Assembly: GCA_025766275.1 (NCBI GenBank)
Contig: JAFKAC010000082.1
Span: forward strand, 55,001-119,000
Direction: 5' to 3'
Origin: Lactarius indigo
Taxonomy: Eukaryota > Basidiomycota > Agaricomycetes > Russulales > Russulaceae
DNA: 64,000 nt
Positions 1 to 9,137 of this stretch are shown piece by piece (the first letter of the stretch is position 1; each line of letters starts with the position of its first letter). A program made the position numbers and the translations under genes. The notes beneath the pieces are model-generated. The model saw only the letters and a list, made by a program, of their open reading frames with translations. It had not been told where the DNA came from and made no database searches.

Positions 1-842
1 TTCATCTTGGGCTGTGCGTCAAGCTTAATTCCAAGCCGTGCTCTCGCAGCAGACATTTCTAGGAATATAGGTGGGAGACCTAACTCGTAGCACAAAGAAA
101 AGGCATCGGTACTAGTGTTTGACCGGGCTAAACCCACTATCCACTTCACAGCTATATTTACAACTCGCTGCAGGGGTTCAGCATGTAACTTCTGAAACCC
201 GATGAACTCAGAGCCATATAACATGGTTGGGTAAATCAGGTTGCGGACAAAAGCCACTTTTAGATGAATGGGACAGAAACGATCCGTTAAGAAAGGTCTG
301 AGGACGTGCAATTGATGCATCCCCTTCTTGGCCTGTGAGTGGGTGAATTTAAGCTCCAGGGACCTTTCACCGACAACAACTTTCCTCGAGTCACCTAGAC
401 GTTCGTCAAGGGTTATTCCTAAGTACTTGTAGGCAGTGACCGTTGGTATGGCTCCCTCCGGGGTGCTGTATACAACCTCCCTATGGGCTCTCTCCAGGAC
501 CTCATTACTAGGTATAACCCGCTCATTCAGTACTTCCGTAAAATCCAAAGCTTGACCCCCTCTTCTTCCTGTGCTGGACTCTCCTGGTTCGAATTCTCTG
601 CCTTTCCAAAACATGACACCGCATTTGTCACGGCCCATGTCCATTCCAAACTTTTGTCCCCAATCGTACATGCCTTTGATGCTTCGCTCAGCACCTTCAA
701 CGCTATCGTTTAAGACGACCACATCATTGGCATACATCAAACCTGGGATCCGACCTAGAGTATGGCCGCGAACGGCAACTCTGTTGTCTTCTCCCACTGC
801 CATGGACAGGCAGTTGTTTATGAAGATGTCGAATAAGATCGG
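1..842 (-). pseudogene. LINE-alpha reverse transcriptase, C-terminal piece
   Basis: Read on the minus strand from 842 downward this is an open frame of about 280 codons without stops. It continues the RT begun at 16933-20214 and shows PILFDIF, a catalytic box LMYANDVVVLND near 735-765, and the thumb and connection region (YKYLGITLDE, IYPTMLYGSE). The family box is F/Y-x-D-D. Here the first Asp is Asn, so this copy is probably inactive. The frame runs off the window at position 1, so the 3' end is not seen. At 842 it is cut by the LTR of element A. The five bases 838-842 (ATCGG) recur at 16928-16932, and removing the insert restores the RT frame. Confidence in the RT assignment is high. Confidence 0.88.
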
Positions 843-1112
843 TGTTACGGTTCGCGTGTCGGACCCTTACTGTACCGGTTGTGACTACGGCGGTAAGGTA
901 GATTAGTCACGGACTCACGGCCATAGGGCTCTATGATAGGAGATAGTGCGAGATTGTTGACTGAGGATGGACACCACTAGTACTGGTAGTAGTAGTACTA
1001 GGGTTCGAGCTACTTACGCGATACGTTGGACGCTACTATACTGTGACTCATAGCAGCGCTTGAAAGCCTGCTCTTCTTGTATTTAAGATAACGACAGAAG
1101 ACCAAGACACGC
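843..1112 (+). repeat. 5' LTR of element A, upstream part (U3)
   Basis: Starts TGTTACGG and holds the TATA-like TATTTAA at 1080-1086. It is cut at 1112 inside the loop of the LTR palindrome by element B. The CACGC at 1108-1112 is repeated at 8923-8927. The remainder of this LTR lies at 8928-9118, and 270 plus 191 bases equals the intact 461-bp 3' copy. Confidence 0.93.
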
Positions 1113-1621
1113 TGTTACGCTCCACCGGCGTCAGTCCGACTTGGACTTGAGAGAGGCGTAATCGACTTAGCGAAAGATAAGCGAATGGGGATCACGTGTC
1201 AACCCAACGCGAGCTGAACAGGGGCACTCAGGCGCACGCTGCAGCTAAAGATGAAGAAGGAGTATCCTATGAATGGATACAAGTGGAGGCACACTTAGTC
1301 CGAGACTAAGGCAGATAGAAGACGAGTCAAGTGGTGGATTGAAGAAGACCAAGATGGGGACTCTTGGTCTTCCGGGTCGACTACTTATACAGATACATGC
1401 GGGCTTTAAAGCGCCGCTGGAATAGTAAGTAACCAATAGCGTAACTAGCTCGAACCCTAGTACCGCTATCCTAGGAATGAGTCATACATGAGTCACAATC
1501 ACATGCGAGCTACTATGCTGACTGATACGATGTAAGAGTCCATGACTAATGCTGATACCGGACCGTAGTCATAACCGGTCATGAGTCGTATGTAATGAGT
1601 CACCAAGTCCGTACCGTAACA
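1113..1621 (-). repeat. 3' LTR of element B
   Basis: 509 bp, TGTTACG...CGTAACA, the same length as and by eye identical to 8414-8922. The polypurine tract that primes plus-strand DNA lies just inside at 1622-1635; on the minus strand it reads TGAAAAGGGGGTGA immediately before the LTR. The same 14-mer recurs internally at 5046-5059. The 63-codon open frame at 1245-1436 repeats at 8546-8737 only because the LTR is duplicated. Confidence 0.94.
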
Positions 1622-1653
1622 TCACCCCCTTTTCAGGAGTGAGGCCCACCTCA

Positions 1654-4600
1654 CTAATCCGCCACCGATTCCTGCCTCATCCGTTCTGCTTCATCCTCCA
1701 TTCGCGCCAGTATGTTAGCCCGTTCAAGACGATAAAGACTGTCCTTTTTGTCCTGAACCACCATCTCCTTTTCCAGTCGCAGCTGCCGGATTCGCTTCTC
1801 CAACTGGTCCTCGGCAAACGCGAATTGCCGGAACCGGCGCAGTTCTTGAGTGAGGGTGACATCCCCAATGCGCATTAGTAGCAGGTCGGCGGGGTGTCGG
1901 TCTCGGAGCATGAAATACTCCTCGTGTGGGATGAACGCACGGTTGTTTTTTGGAAGATGGGGGGTGGCGTAAAGGGGTTTCCCGTAGAGGAAGCCCGACC
2001 CCGGAGCTAATCCGAGTACGAAGGGGTCTCCTCCTCGGATAACCTGTACGTGTGATGCTTGTACCGTCGGTCCGTTGGGGAGTTTGATCGGGAACGGAAT
2101 GTAATCGGGTCCTCGATTGACCCGGAACCCTTCAGGGACGACGGCCCTGGTTGCTGGGTCTCGTTCCCCCATTGGTGTATAACGAGCCGCTTGTGCCACG
2201 GCGACTCGTCCCCTGTGTAGAGGTCCCCCCGCTGCGTCGACGAGGTAGGGAGTGGCGGCTGGATCTTCAGCGTAGAATTCATGGTTAAGGAATGCGTGCC
2301 TGATGGGGTAATGGTCTCCAAGCTCGTCTTCATCCTCATCTTCGTCCAATACTCCTTCCGCTCCTTCATCATTCGGCATCGGCAAGCGGCGATATGCAGT
2401 TGCTCCCGCTGCCACCGCGCCGCCGTCTCCTTCCATTCTTGTTCGTACTTCTGCATGGCGTTGGGTGGTTTCACCGCGCGGGACAGCTGCTTGAAGCCGA
2501 AAGAGTTCGTCTTCTGTGAGGAAGACTTCGGGCTCACCGGTGTCGGGGTTTGTGAGGGCGTACATTGGCTGCGGAGGTGCTGGTTGAGTTGTTGTTGGAT
2601 CGTCGTCGAGAGTTCCCTGTATGGGCATAGGGAATCGTTGCAGTGTCTGGTGCAATTCTTCACGAGTGATAGGGCCGTCTTCCTCATGCTGCATGGTGGC
2701 ACTGCTTCTAATACTAGCTCCATTGGCTGCGGCGTCGTTGGAGGTGTCGGGGTTGACAAGCGTGGCGGTGGAGTCGTTGACGAGGGTAGAGAGGAGTGCG
2801 AGCTGGTCATTGCGTCGAGCAGAAGACATAAGAGGAGTGGGTGATGGGGACTTAGCGACGTTGGATGCCGTCCTTATATGTGTTTCCCTGTCGGGGTTCG
2901 AATGTTTGAACTCCCGAACGGCTTCATCGGCAAATACGTCATCCTTATCTATCCATTGGTTATCGGAATCCGGATACCCCTTCCATTTCACGAGGTATTG
3001 GAGTCGTCGTCTTCTGCCGAATCGCCGAGAGTCCAGAATCTTCTCGACCTCGTATTCTTCTTCGTTATCGACCAAATCGGGTGGTGGGCGCTGATAGTTT
3101 GGCCCATGTGTGGGAGTCTCGCGATAAGGCGTGAGAAGGTCTATATGGAAGACGTCGTGGACGCTCCACTGCGTGGGAAGTTCTAAGCGATAGTTAACAG
3201 GGGACATCACCTGGATAACCTTAAACGGTCCATGTCGTTTGGCCGCTAGTTTCGCGGTTGGCTGGTGCGTGCGTAAGTGGCGTCCTTCAAGCCACACGAG
3301 ATCTCCTTCTTTGAACTTGGGCGTATCTTTGTGCTTGACCCATGACTTTTGCGCCCGGAGCATACAGGAGAAGGCGCGTTGTCGTGCCTGTTTGAATTGG
3401 TCTAACCTCAACAATACTTGCGGAATGGGGGAAGGTCTATCGGTCCAATCAGCGCGAGGGTTGAACCCTGATAAAAGGAAAAAGGGGGACTCCCGCGTGG
3501 TCTCATTGGGCCAATTGTTATGCGTGAATTCCGCCATTGGTAGATAACGGACCCAGTCATCTTGCCGCTCGTTCACCCAGAAGCGAAGGTATTGTTCTAG
3601 CCATTGATTCGTTCGTTCTGATTGGCCATCGGTTCTGGGATGATAAGCGGTTGAGATGTTTTGGCTGATGCCAAGAATCTTGCATATCTCCCGCATAAAT
3701 TTTGATGCAAAGCGGGGGTCCCGGTCACTGATAACACGCGAGGGGAGTCCGAATCGTGGGAAGACGTGGGAAACGTACAAGGCGGCCGTTCCTTCGGCCG
3801 TTATCTCTTCGTTGCAAGGGATGAAAACGGCAGCCTTGGTGCAATCATGATCCGTTATCGTTAAGATAGAATCATAACCACGAGAGACGGGAAGTTTAGT
3901 AATAAAGTCCACTGCAATAGTCTCAAATGGCAGGGCTTCTGGTTTGGGGTAGATGGGTTGTAAAGGCGCCCTGATGGGGCGAAGGTTGACTTTGTGTCGC
4001 TGACATTCTGCGCAACCTTTGACATAGTCTTGAACATCATTCTTCATTTGTGGCCACCAGTAGTGTCGTTCGGTGAGTTGAAGGGTGCGTTTGATACCAG
4101 GGTGACCATAGACAGGGGAGTCATGGTGGGCGGCGATGATGGTACGCTTGTCATGAATGCCACCGGTGACCACTCGGCGTCCATCCTTGTACCACGTCCC
4201 TTCGATATCTTTTAGTCTGTGAGCATCCACCCAAGGCTTTAACTTAGCTGTGTCTTGTTCGTAAATTGGATGTTCCGGGGTCATCTCGACTGGTAGGATC
4301 TCAGGTCTCCAATGTGGATGTCGCGGTTCTTCTAGCGTGGTGGCGCGTGCGAAGACACTTTCGGGTAACACTGTGATTCCTTCGTTATCGTTTTCTCCTT
4401 GATCGTAGTCTGGTCTTCGCGATAGGGCGTCAGCGCGTCCATTGGAAGTTCCCTTAATGTGGTGAATTTCGAAGTCGTATTCGGAGAGTTCGAGTACTTC
4501 CCTGGCTACGCGTCTGCTAATCTTTTGTGGCGATTTCCAGTATTGTAAGTTGAGGTGATCGGAGAATACTTTGATCTTGTGAGGAGAGCCTGCTAAGAGG

Positions 4601-6450
4601 GGTCTCCAATGGCGAAAGGCCTTGACAATTGCTAAGAGTTCAAGGTCGTAGATATCGTAATTTCGTTCGGCTTCGTTGAGAGTAGATGAATAATAGCCAA
4701 TGGGGTGTCTTTTGCCGTCTGCTTTGCGTTGAAGGAGGACAGCTCCAGTGGCAAATCCGGATGCATCGACCTCTAGTTCAAATTGTTGCGTGAGATCTGG
4801 GTGTGCAAGGACAGGTTCACTGGTGACGAGGTTTTTGAGGTCTTGGAACGCCTTCTCTTCTTCTGTCCCCCAGTGCCATTCGGCATCTTTACGCGTGAGT
4901 TTGTTGAGAGGTCGTGCTTTAGTTGCGAAGCCTCGTATGAAGGGTCGGTAAAAATTACAAAAGCCGAGAAAAGAGCGGACGTCCTTAACCTTGGTTGGTG
5001 TGGGCCAGTCTTTAATGCCCGAAATTTTGACGGGGTCCATGCGTGTCACCCCCTTTTCAAGGATTACCCCCAGGTAATCCATACGTGGGGAGTGGAAGAG
5101 GCATTTTTCGAGTTTGTAATACAAATCATGCTCCGCGGATACGCGGAGTACGTCCTTGACTGCTTCTATGTGGTCTGGTAGTGAGTGGTGGAGTCCAGTT
5201 GCGATGCCGATGTCGTCCATATAGACACGAATGACGGTGCCCCGTGCCTCATGTTTCGCGATGATATCCCTGAAGATGAAATTCATCATAGTCTGGAACG
5301 TTGCGGGGGAGTTGGTTAGGCCAAAGAACATCACCGTTGGTTCGAATAGTCCATAACGTGTTTTGAACGCCGCTTTCTCCTCATCTCCTTCTTTGATACG
5401 TATGTTGTTGTACCCCCATCTGACGTCAAGTTTGGTGTAGATATGGGCGTTGCTGAGGTCGGTGATGAGATCGGATATAAGGGGAAGCGGGTACTGATTG
5501 CGAATGGTGACTGCGTTGATCTTTCGATAATCCTGGACGGGTCGCAATTTTCCGTCTTTTTTCTTAATAAAGAAGAAAGATGACGCGTATGGGGATTTGG
5601 AGGGTCGTATGTACCCTTTCTTGAGTTGCTCGTCAATCCATTCGCGTAGTTTCTTGTCTTCTTCTTGAGTCATAGGATATATCTTGCAGTCAATTGCGTC
5701 AGCCGTCCCGGGTTTGAATTCGATGGCGTGGTCCCAAGGCCTGCTTGGTGGGAACCTGTCCGATGCTTCTTCACTGAAAAGACGTTCGAATTCGCGGTAT
5801 TCGGGTGGTAACTCAGCTTTAGTAACGTATTGTTGGGCCGCGATTGCTAGATCGGTAGCTGTAGCTCGGATTCGACATCCTTCTTCAAATTGTTGCCGTT
5901 GCTCATCTGTGACGACGCAAGAGTGTACGACTTCGTAGTCGTCATCTTGGACGGTGGTCGTAGCTACTACTGGTGTCGTTTTGACGTAGGGATTAGTTGA
6001 GCGGATAATAATGGGAAGCATATCTTCGTGAATAGCCGCTTGCGACCATTTAATGTGTGGATCGTAAATAGCGAGCCAAGGGTAGCCCAATACGATGTCT
6101 TCGTTGCCAATGTCTGTAATAAGGAAGCGAATTTCCTTATGAATGCCTTTAGTTTGGACATCAACATCGGTATAATGGGTGATACGCCCCGACTTGTTTT
6201 CCGTGTTATCAATATTCCATATTTTCTTTGGGACGTCAAGCGGCTTGGTCCCCAGTCCCATCCTTTTCGCGAAGGAGGGTTTCATGAAGCAATGGGTTGC
6301 TCCTGAGTCGACTAATGCTCGTATGTCGGCCATTGCGTAACTGGTGCGAATCGATACTGGAACTCTCATAGAACGATAGCGAGTCATGATTACACTGTTA
6401 CAATTAACTGCCCTCACCCAGGCCGATGGGTTCAGGCGTCCTGAAAACCC
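1654..6450 (-). CDS. pol: Pol polyprotein of element B (protease-RT-RNase H-integrase-chromodomain-C-terminal domain)
   Basis: Pol is expressed as a Gag-Pol fusion by -1 frameshifting at 6444-6450; there is no convincing ATG of its own. About 1598 codons, uninterrupted. In order: aspartic protease with VDSGATHCF; RT with IKKKDGKLRPVQ and the YMDD box followed by IGIA; RNase H with EVDASGFATGAVL; integrase HHCC finger (HHDSPVYGHPG, CAEC) and DDE core (VDFITKLPVS, SDRDP, GQSERTNQW); chromodomain EYEVEKILDSR...YLVKWKGYPDSDNQW. Then follows an unusual tail of about 400 residues ending in the conserved block EGFRVNRGPDYIPFPIKLP and a charged coiled-coil-like end. ORF-X overlaps this tail in another frame. 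An internal polypurine tract lies at 5046-5059. Confidence 0.94.
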   Translation of the reverse strand, partial: GFSGRLNPSAWVRAVNCNSVIMTRYRSMRVPVSIRTSYAMADIRALVDSGATHCFMKPSFAKRMGLGTKPLDVPKKIWNIDNTENKSGRITHYTDVDVQTKGIHKEIRFLITDIGNEDIVLGYPWLAIYDPHIKWSQAAIHEDMLPIIIRSTNPYVKTTPVVATTTVQDDDYEVVHSCVVTDEQRQQFEEGCRIRATATDLAIAAQQYVTKAELPPEYREFERLFSEEASDRFPPSRPWDHAIEFKPGTADAIDCKIYPMTQEEDKKLREWIDEQLKKGYIRPSKSPYASSFFFIKKKDGKLRPVQDYRKINAVTIRNQYPLPLISDLITDLSNAHIYTKLDVRWGYNNIRIKEGDEEKAAFKTRYGLFEPTVMFFGLTNSPATFQTMMNFIFRDIIAKHEARGTVIRVYMDDIGIATGLHHSLPDHIEAVKDVLRVSAEHDLYYKLEKCLFHSPRMDYLGVILEKGVTRMDPVKISGIKDWPTPTKVKDVRSFLGFCNFYRPFIRGFATKARPLNKLTRKDAEWHWGTEEEKAFQDLKNLVTSEPVLAHPDLTQQFELEVDASGFATGAVLLQRKADGKRHPIGYYSSTLNEAERNYDIYDLELLAIVKAFRHWRPLLAGSPHKIKVFSDHLNLQYWKSPQKISRRVAREVLELSEYDFEIHHIKGTSNGRADALSRRPDYDQGENDNEGITVLPESVFARATTLEEPRHPHWRPEILPVEMTPEHPIYEQDTAKLKPWVDAHRLKDIEGTWYKDGRRVVTGGIHDKRTIIAAHHDSPVYGHPGIKRTLQLTERHYWWPQMKNDVQDYVKGCAECQRHKVNLRPIRAPLQPIYPKPEALPFETIAVDFITKLPVSRGYDSILTITDHDCTKAAVFIPCNEEITAEGTAALYVSHVFPRFGLPSRVISDRDPRFASKFMREICKILGISQNISTAYHPRTDGQSERTNQWLEQYLRFWVNERQDDWVRYLPMAEFTHNNWPNETTRESPFFLLSGFNPRADWTDRPSPIPQVLLRLDQFKQARQRAFSCMLRAQKSWVKHKDTPKFKEGDLVWLEGRHLRTHQPTAKLAAKRHGPFKVIQVMSPVNYRLELPTQWSVHDVFHIDLLTPYRETPTHGPNYQRPPPDLVDNEEEYEVEKILDSRRFGRRRRLQYLVKWKGYPDSDNQWIDKDDVFADEAVREFKHSNPDRETHIRTASNVAKSPSPTPLMSSARRNDQLALLSTLVNDSTATLVNPDTSNDAAANGASIRSSATMQHEEDGPITREELHQTLQRFPMPIQGTLDDDPTTTQPAPPQPMYALTNPDTGEPEVFLTEDELFRLQAAVPRGETTQRHAEVRTRMEGDGGAVAAGATAYRRLPMPNDEGAEGVLDEDEDEDELGDHYPIRHAFLNHEFYAEDPAATPYLVDAAGGPLHRGRVAVAQAARYTPMGERDPATRAVVPEGFRVNRGPDYIPFPIKLPNGPTVQASHVQVIRGGDPFVLGLAPGSGFLYGKPLYATPHLPKNNRAFIPHEEYFMLRDRHPADLLLMRIGDVTLTQELRRFRQFAFAEDQLEKRIRQLRLEKEMVVQDKKDSLYRLERANILARMEDEAERMRQESVAD
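2007..2810 (-). CDS. ORF-X of element B, overlapping the pol C-terminal region in the +1 frame
   Basis: A 267-codon open frame starting at a genuine ATG (2808-2810), lying wholly inside pol but in the +1 frame. Frames in the same relative position occur in A (15301-16026) and C (36043-36759), and their proteins resemble this one. Shared features are a block with paired Trp and an EQL motif (here EWKETAARWQREQL) followed by a basic stretch, and near the end GSGSIEDPITF, which matches GSGRTDDPITF in C. Ser/Pro/Thr-rich elsewhere. No known domain recognised. Function unknown. That it is translated is inference from conservation; a chance open frame in GC-rich DNA is the alternative. Confidence 0.55.
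   Translation of the reverse strand: MTSSHSSLPSSTTPPPRLSTPTPPTTPQPMELVLEAVPPCSMRKTALSLVKNCTRHCNDSLCPYRELSTTIQQQLNQHLRSQCTPSQTPTPVSPKSSSQKTNSFGFKQLSRAVKPPNAMQKYEQEWKETAARWQREQLHIAACRCRMMKERKEYWTKMRMKTSLETITPSGTHSLTMNSTLKIQPPLPTSSTQRGDLYTGDESPWHKRLVIHQWGNETQQPGPSSLKGSGSIEDPITFRSRSNSPTDRRYKHHTYRLSEEETPSYSD
5046..5080 (-). promoter_or_regulatory. Central polypurine tract and adjoining palindrome, element B
   Basis: On the minus strand a perfect palindrome (GGATTACC, spacer, GGTAATCC; 5061-5080) is followed by TGAAAAGGGGGTGA (5046-5059), identical to the 3' polypurine tract at 1622-1635. It lies about 35 bp from the element midpoint (5017) and inside the RT codons for DYLGVILEKGV. The palindrome is kept base for base in A, C and E. 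A role as a second plus-strand primer is inferred. Confidence 0.7.
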
Positions 6451-8393
6451 TCCTTCTTCCACAACTGTTGGAGGATGATGTCTTTTACGTCGTCTGATTC
6501 TCCCGCCACCCCGTTAAGCCAATCGCTGGCACGCTGTTGAGGGGGTACGTCTTGGACCGCCCTGGTAGCGACCTCGGGTTCTTGTTGATGGTAGTCGGTG
6601 TCGATATATCGACTAGTTGATGCTTGGGATTGGTATCCTTCGCGCGGTTGTCTGCAATCACGGGCCATGTGTCCGTCCTTTCTACAGTTATAACATGTGA
6701 CTGGCCTTTGGTTACTACGTCCCCCTCCTCTTTGGAGGAATCCTCCTCGTGGTCGGTATGGAGGGCGAGGAGCGAGTATGTCTTCGGCTCCTGCAAGTCG
6801 CCCTCTGATTCGGTCTGCAGAGGTATCCATGGCGTCTGGATCTCGCAAGTTCCTTGGTTGCCATGAGCTTTTTGGTGGTCCCTGCCATTGTCGTTGTTGT
6901 CGTTGTCTTCCTTGTCCTTGTCCTGGAGGGGCTCCCTTATTCAATACCGCTTTCAGGTGAAGATACTGTTGTTGACGGGTAGTGGCTGCTTCTTTCCACT
7001 CGCGGTAGTTGCGGGGGTTGTCAAGGGTGTAGACCTTTTCATATAGGTCTTTTGGTAGTCCGCTTGCGAATAAGTCGAGCGTTTGCGGATCGTCAAGCCT
7101 GTATTGAGCGCGGCGTATTAACTGTTCGAATTGGGTGCAATACTCATCTAGATTGCCCCCAATCATCTTAACTCCTTTCTTGAGCTCATATTGAGCTTGT
7201 TCTTGTTCCATTGTGTTGCGGAAGCGCTGCATAAAGCTGCGCGTGACTTCGTTCCATAGCCCTTCACTAGTTCGGGGTATGCCGGCTTGTATCTGGCCGT
7301 TAAGCCAGGTGAGCATTGCCAATACCCATTCGCTGACGTTAACGCCTTTGATGTAAGATAGGAAGAGTAGGGCACGCCGATATGGAGTTGCCATGATGCC
7401 TTCATCGGCATTCATGCCCCAGTAGACATGCCATTGAGTGAGGAACGCCTCTACCTTGGCGCGTTCTCCATCGAATACTGTGGGTGCTTCGCCAGCTAAC
7501 TTGTTACTCGGAGGGGGAACAATAGGACCTGCACCTGGTAATCCCCCTCCTGGAGGTCCTCCTCCTGGTGGTCCCCCTGGGAATCCTCCAGGGAATCCCC
7601 CAAATCCGGGTCCTCGAGATGGAGGTCCTCCTCCTCCTCCTGGTAGATCGTTAGGCGGTCTTCCTCCTCCACTGGGGGGATCAGCGACATCGGGCCCAAT
7701 TGCACGATGGATTGCTATATCGTCTTCGGTCATTCGGTGGCCGGTGTGGGGATTAATGGGAGCTAGATTAGCTCTTGACTCTTCGGCGATGCGTCTTTGT
7801 TCTTCTAGGGCTATTTGATCCCTTGCCTCTATGGTGAGCTGCAACTCTTCATGCGTGATGGTGGCAGTTGCCATTGCGACTGCTGGGCTATGAACGTGAA
7901 TTACTTCGGGTTCGGGCTGGTGAATGGTAAGGGACTCAGTTTGTTGTATGATATGATCGCCAATTGCGCCTAGACTGGCTTCTTCTGCTGGTGTTGTTCC
8001 TCTGCTTGGCGACTGACTTTCAGACGCTTCTTCTCCGCTGATTCCTTCGTCTGTGTGTTCTTGTGCTTGTCCGTCAATGGGACCGTAGTCTGCGCGGCTA
8101 TTAAGCTCTCGCGCGTCGATGTCACAATTGTAGTTTCTTCCTGCTGGTCGTACGATGTCCCAGCGATGATCTATAGGATTCCAAGTAACCTCGACCCAAC
8201 AGAGATGATCGAAGTTAAACTCAACGGGTCGGAAACGGTTAGGACCGTTAAACTCTACAAAGTATCCGGTATTTTCTCCTCTTTCTCTCCACTGAGCTGC
8301 TCCTAGGAATCTTGTAGGTACGTTGCGATCTCCTCGTCGTTCAATATGATAGGGACGGAAAGACGTCCACTGGTCTCTAGTCGAATACGCCAC
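6432..8393 (-). CDS. gag: Gag protein of element B
   Basis: About 653 residues from the conserved GTG at 8391-8393; no ATG exists in any frame between the presumed transcript start (8656) and the in-frame ATG at 7872-7874. The N-terminal 110 residues form a Met-free conserved domain (TRDQWTSFRPYHIERRG, GYFVEFNGPNRFRPVEFNF, CDIDARELNSRADYGPIDG). Then come a variable acidic linker, the MATATI segment, a Gly/Pro-rich hinge, the capsid-like retrotransposon gag domain (FLTQWHVYWGM, FASGLPKDLYEKVY), and one CCHC knuckle CYNCRKDGHMARDC. It ends in LQQLWKKEGFQDA at the frameshift site and overlaps pol. The start is uncertain: GTG for a long form or the ATG for a short form. Confidence 0.88.
   Translation of the reverse strand: MAYSTRDQWTSFRPYHIERRGDRNVPTRFLGAAQWRERGENTGYFVEFNGPNRFRPVEFNFDHLCWVEVTWNPIDHRWDIVRPAGRNYNCDIDARELNSRADYGPIDGQAQEHTDEGISGEEASESQSPSRGTTPAEEASLGAIGDHIIQQTESLTIHQPEPEVIHVHSPAVAMATATITHEELQLTIEARDQIALEEQRRIAEESRANLAPINPHTGHRMTEDDIAIHRAIGPDVADPPSGGGRPPNDLPGGGGGPPSRGPGFGGFPGGFPGGPPGGGPPGGGLPGAGPIVPPPSNKLAGEAPTVFDGERAKVEAFLTQWHVYWGMNADEGIMATPYRRALLFLSYIKGVNVSEWVLAMLTWLNGQIQAGIPRTSEGLWNEVTRSFMQRFRNTMEQEQAQYELKKGVKMIGGNLDEYCTQFEQLIRRAQYRLDDPQTLDLFASGLPKDLYEKVYTLDNPRNYREWKEAATTRQQQYLHLKAVLNKGAPPGQGQGRQRQQRQWQGPPKSSWQPRNLRDPDAMDTSADRIRGRLAGAEDILAPRPPYRPRGGFLQRGGGRSNQRPVTCYNCRKDGHMARDCRQPREGYQSQASTSRYIDTDYHQQEPEVATRAVQDVPPQQRASDWLNGVAGESDDVKDIILQQLWKKEGFQDA
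6444..6450 (-). promoter_or_regulatory. -1 ribosomal frameshift site, element B
   Basis: The minus strand reads G GGT TTT in the gag frame, a canonical X-XXY-YYZ heptamer 12 nt before the sequence ACCCA-TCGGCC-TGGGT, which can form a stem. Pol is open in the -1 frame from here. The heptamer is identical in A, C and E. Confidence 0.82.
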
Positions 8394-8400
8394 GATGAAG

Positions 8401-8411
8401 ATCTTGGTCTT
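8401..8411 (-). promoter_or_regulatory. Self-priming primer-binding site, element B
   Basis: The minus strand reads AAGACCAAGAT two bases after the LTR. It is not complementary to a tRNA CCA end, but is perfectly complementary to ATCTTGGTCTT in the LTR at 8646-8656. This is the arrangement known for Tf1-type self-primed elements. Confidence 0.8.
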
Positions 8412-8413
8412 AA

Positions 8414-8922
8414 TGTTACGCTCCACCGGCGTCAGTCCGACTTGGACTTGAGAGAGGCGTAATCGACTTAGCGAAAGATAAGCGAATGGGGATCACGTGT
8501 CAACCCAACGCGAGCTGAACAGGGGCACTCAGGCGCACGCTGCAGCTAAAGATGAAGAAGGAGTATCCTATGAATGGATACAAGTGGAGGCACACTTAGT
8601 CCGAGACTAAGGCAGATAGAAGACGAGTCAAGTGGTGGATTGAAGAAGACCAAGATGGGGACTCTTGGTCTTCCGGGTCGACTACTTATACAGATACATG
8701 CGGGCTTTAAAGCGCCGCTGGAATAGTAAGTAACCAATAGCGTAACTAGCTCGAACCCTAGTACCGCTATCCTAGGAATGAGTCATACATGAGTCACAAT
8801 CACATGCGAGCTACTATGCTGACTGATACGATGTAAGAGTCCATGACTAATGCTGATACCGGACCGTAGTCATAACCGGTCATGAGTCGTATGTAATGAG
8901 TCACCAAGTCCGTACCGTAACA
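8414..8922 (-). repeat. 5' LTR of element B with promoter
   Basis: 509 bp. It contains the minus-strand TATA-like TGTATAA at about 8684-8690 and a palindrome GAAGACCAAGA/TCTTGGTCTTC (8645-8673). The inferred transcript start is at 8656, 34 nt after the TATA start as in A and C. From there no ATG occurs on the minus strand until 7874. The boundary TGTTACG...TAACA is followed by the CACGC duplication at 8923-8927. Confidence 0.93.
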
Positions 8923-8927
8923 CACGC

Positions 8928-9118
8928 CATCTTGGTCTTCTTCAATTGTCACTTCTTGTCTCGGATCCTGTTTGCCTCTATAACAGAGTGCCGTCTAAAC
9001 CTCTCTAGTGTCTTCGTACATCTAGACCTGCCTTCGTGCCATACGCCTTTGGCGTGATTAGCTAAGTCACAGTCGCCTTCATACGCTCAAGTCGAGCCAA
9101 CGCTGTGACGGCGTTACA
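8928..9118 (+). repeat. 5' LTR of element A, downstream part (R-U5)
   Basis: Completes the LTR begun at 843-1112. It opens in the palindrome (CATCTTGGTCTTC) and ends GGCGTTACA. It differs from the 3' copy at CpG-type sites such as ATACG here versus ATATG at 16850-16864. Confidence 0.92.
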
Positions 9119-9120
9119 TT

Positions 9121-9131
9121 AAGACCAAGAT
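9121..9131 (+). promoter_or_regulatory. Self-priming primer-binding site, element A
   Basis: AAGACCAAGAT two bases after the LTR, complementary over 11 nt to ATCTTGGTCTT at the LTR palindrome (intact copy at 16738-16748). Confidence 0.8.
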
Positions 9132-9137
9132 ACCATT

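Larger units (their letters stand above)
1113..8922 (-). mobile_element. Gypsy element B, complete and apparently intact
   Basis: This is a full-length chromovirus on the minus strand, 7810 bp, with two 509-bp LTRs in which I saw no difference, and a CACGC target duplication (1108-1112, 8923-8927). Gag and Pol are each uninterrupted and overlap at a -1 frameshift site. All expected enzymatic motifs are present, so this looks like a young and possibly active copy. It sits in the 5' LTR of element A. Three further solo LTRs of the same family lie at 16986, 40908 and 43349. Confidence 0.95.

Noticed and set aside
1245..1436. Identical 63-codon open frames at 1245-1436 and 8546-8737
   Set aside because: They are the same piece of the two LTRs of element B; the repetition is due to LTR duplication, not a gene family.
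7438..7818. Proline-rich plus-strand frame
   Set aside because: Antisense of the Gly/Pro-rich hinge of Gag in element B; low-complexity shadow.
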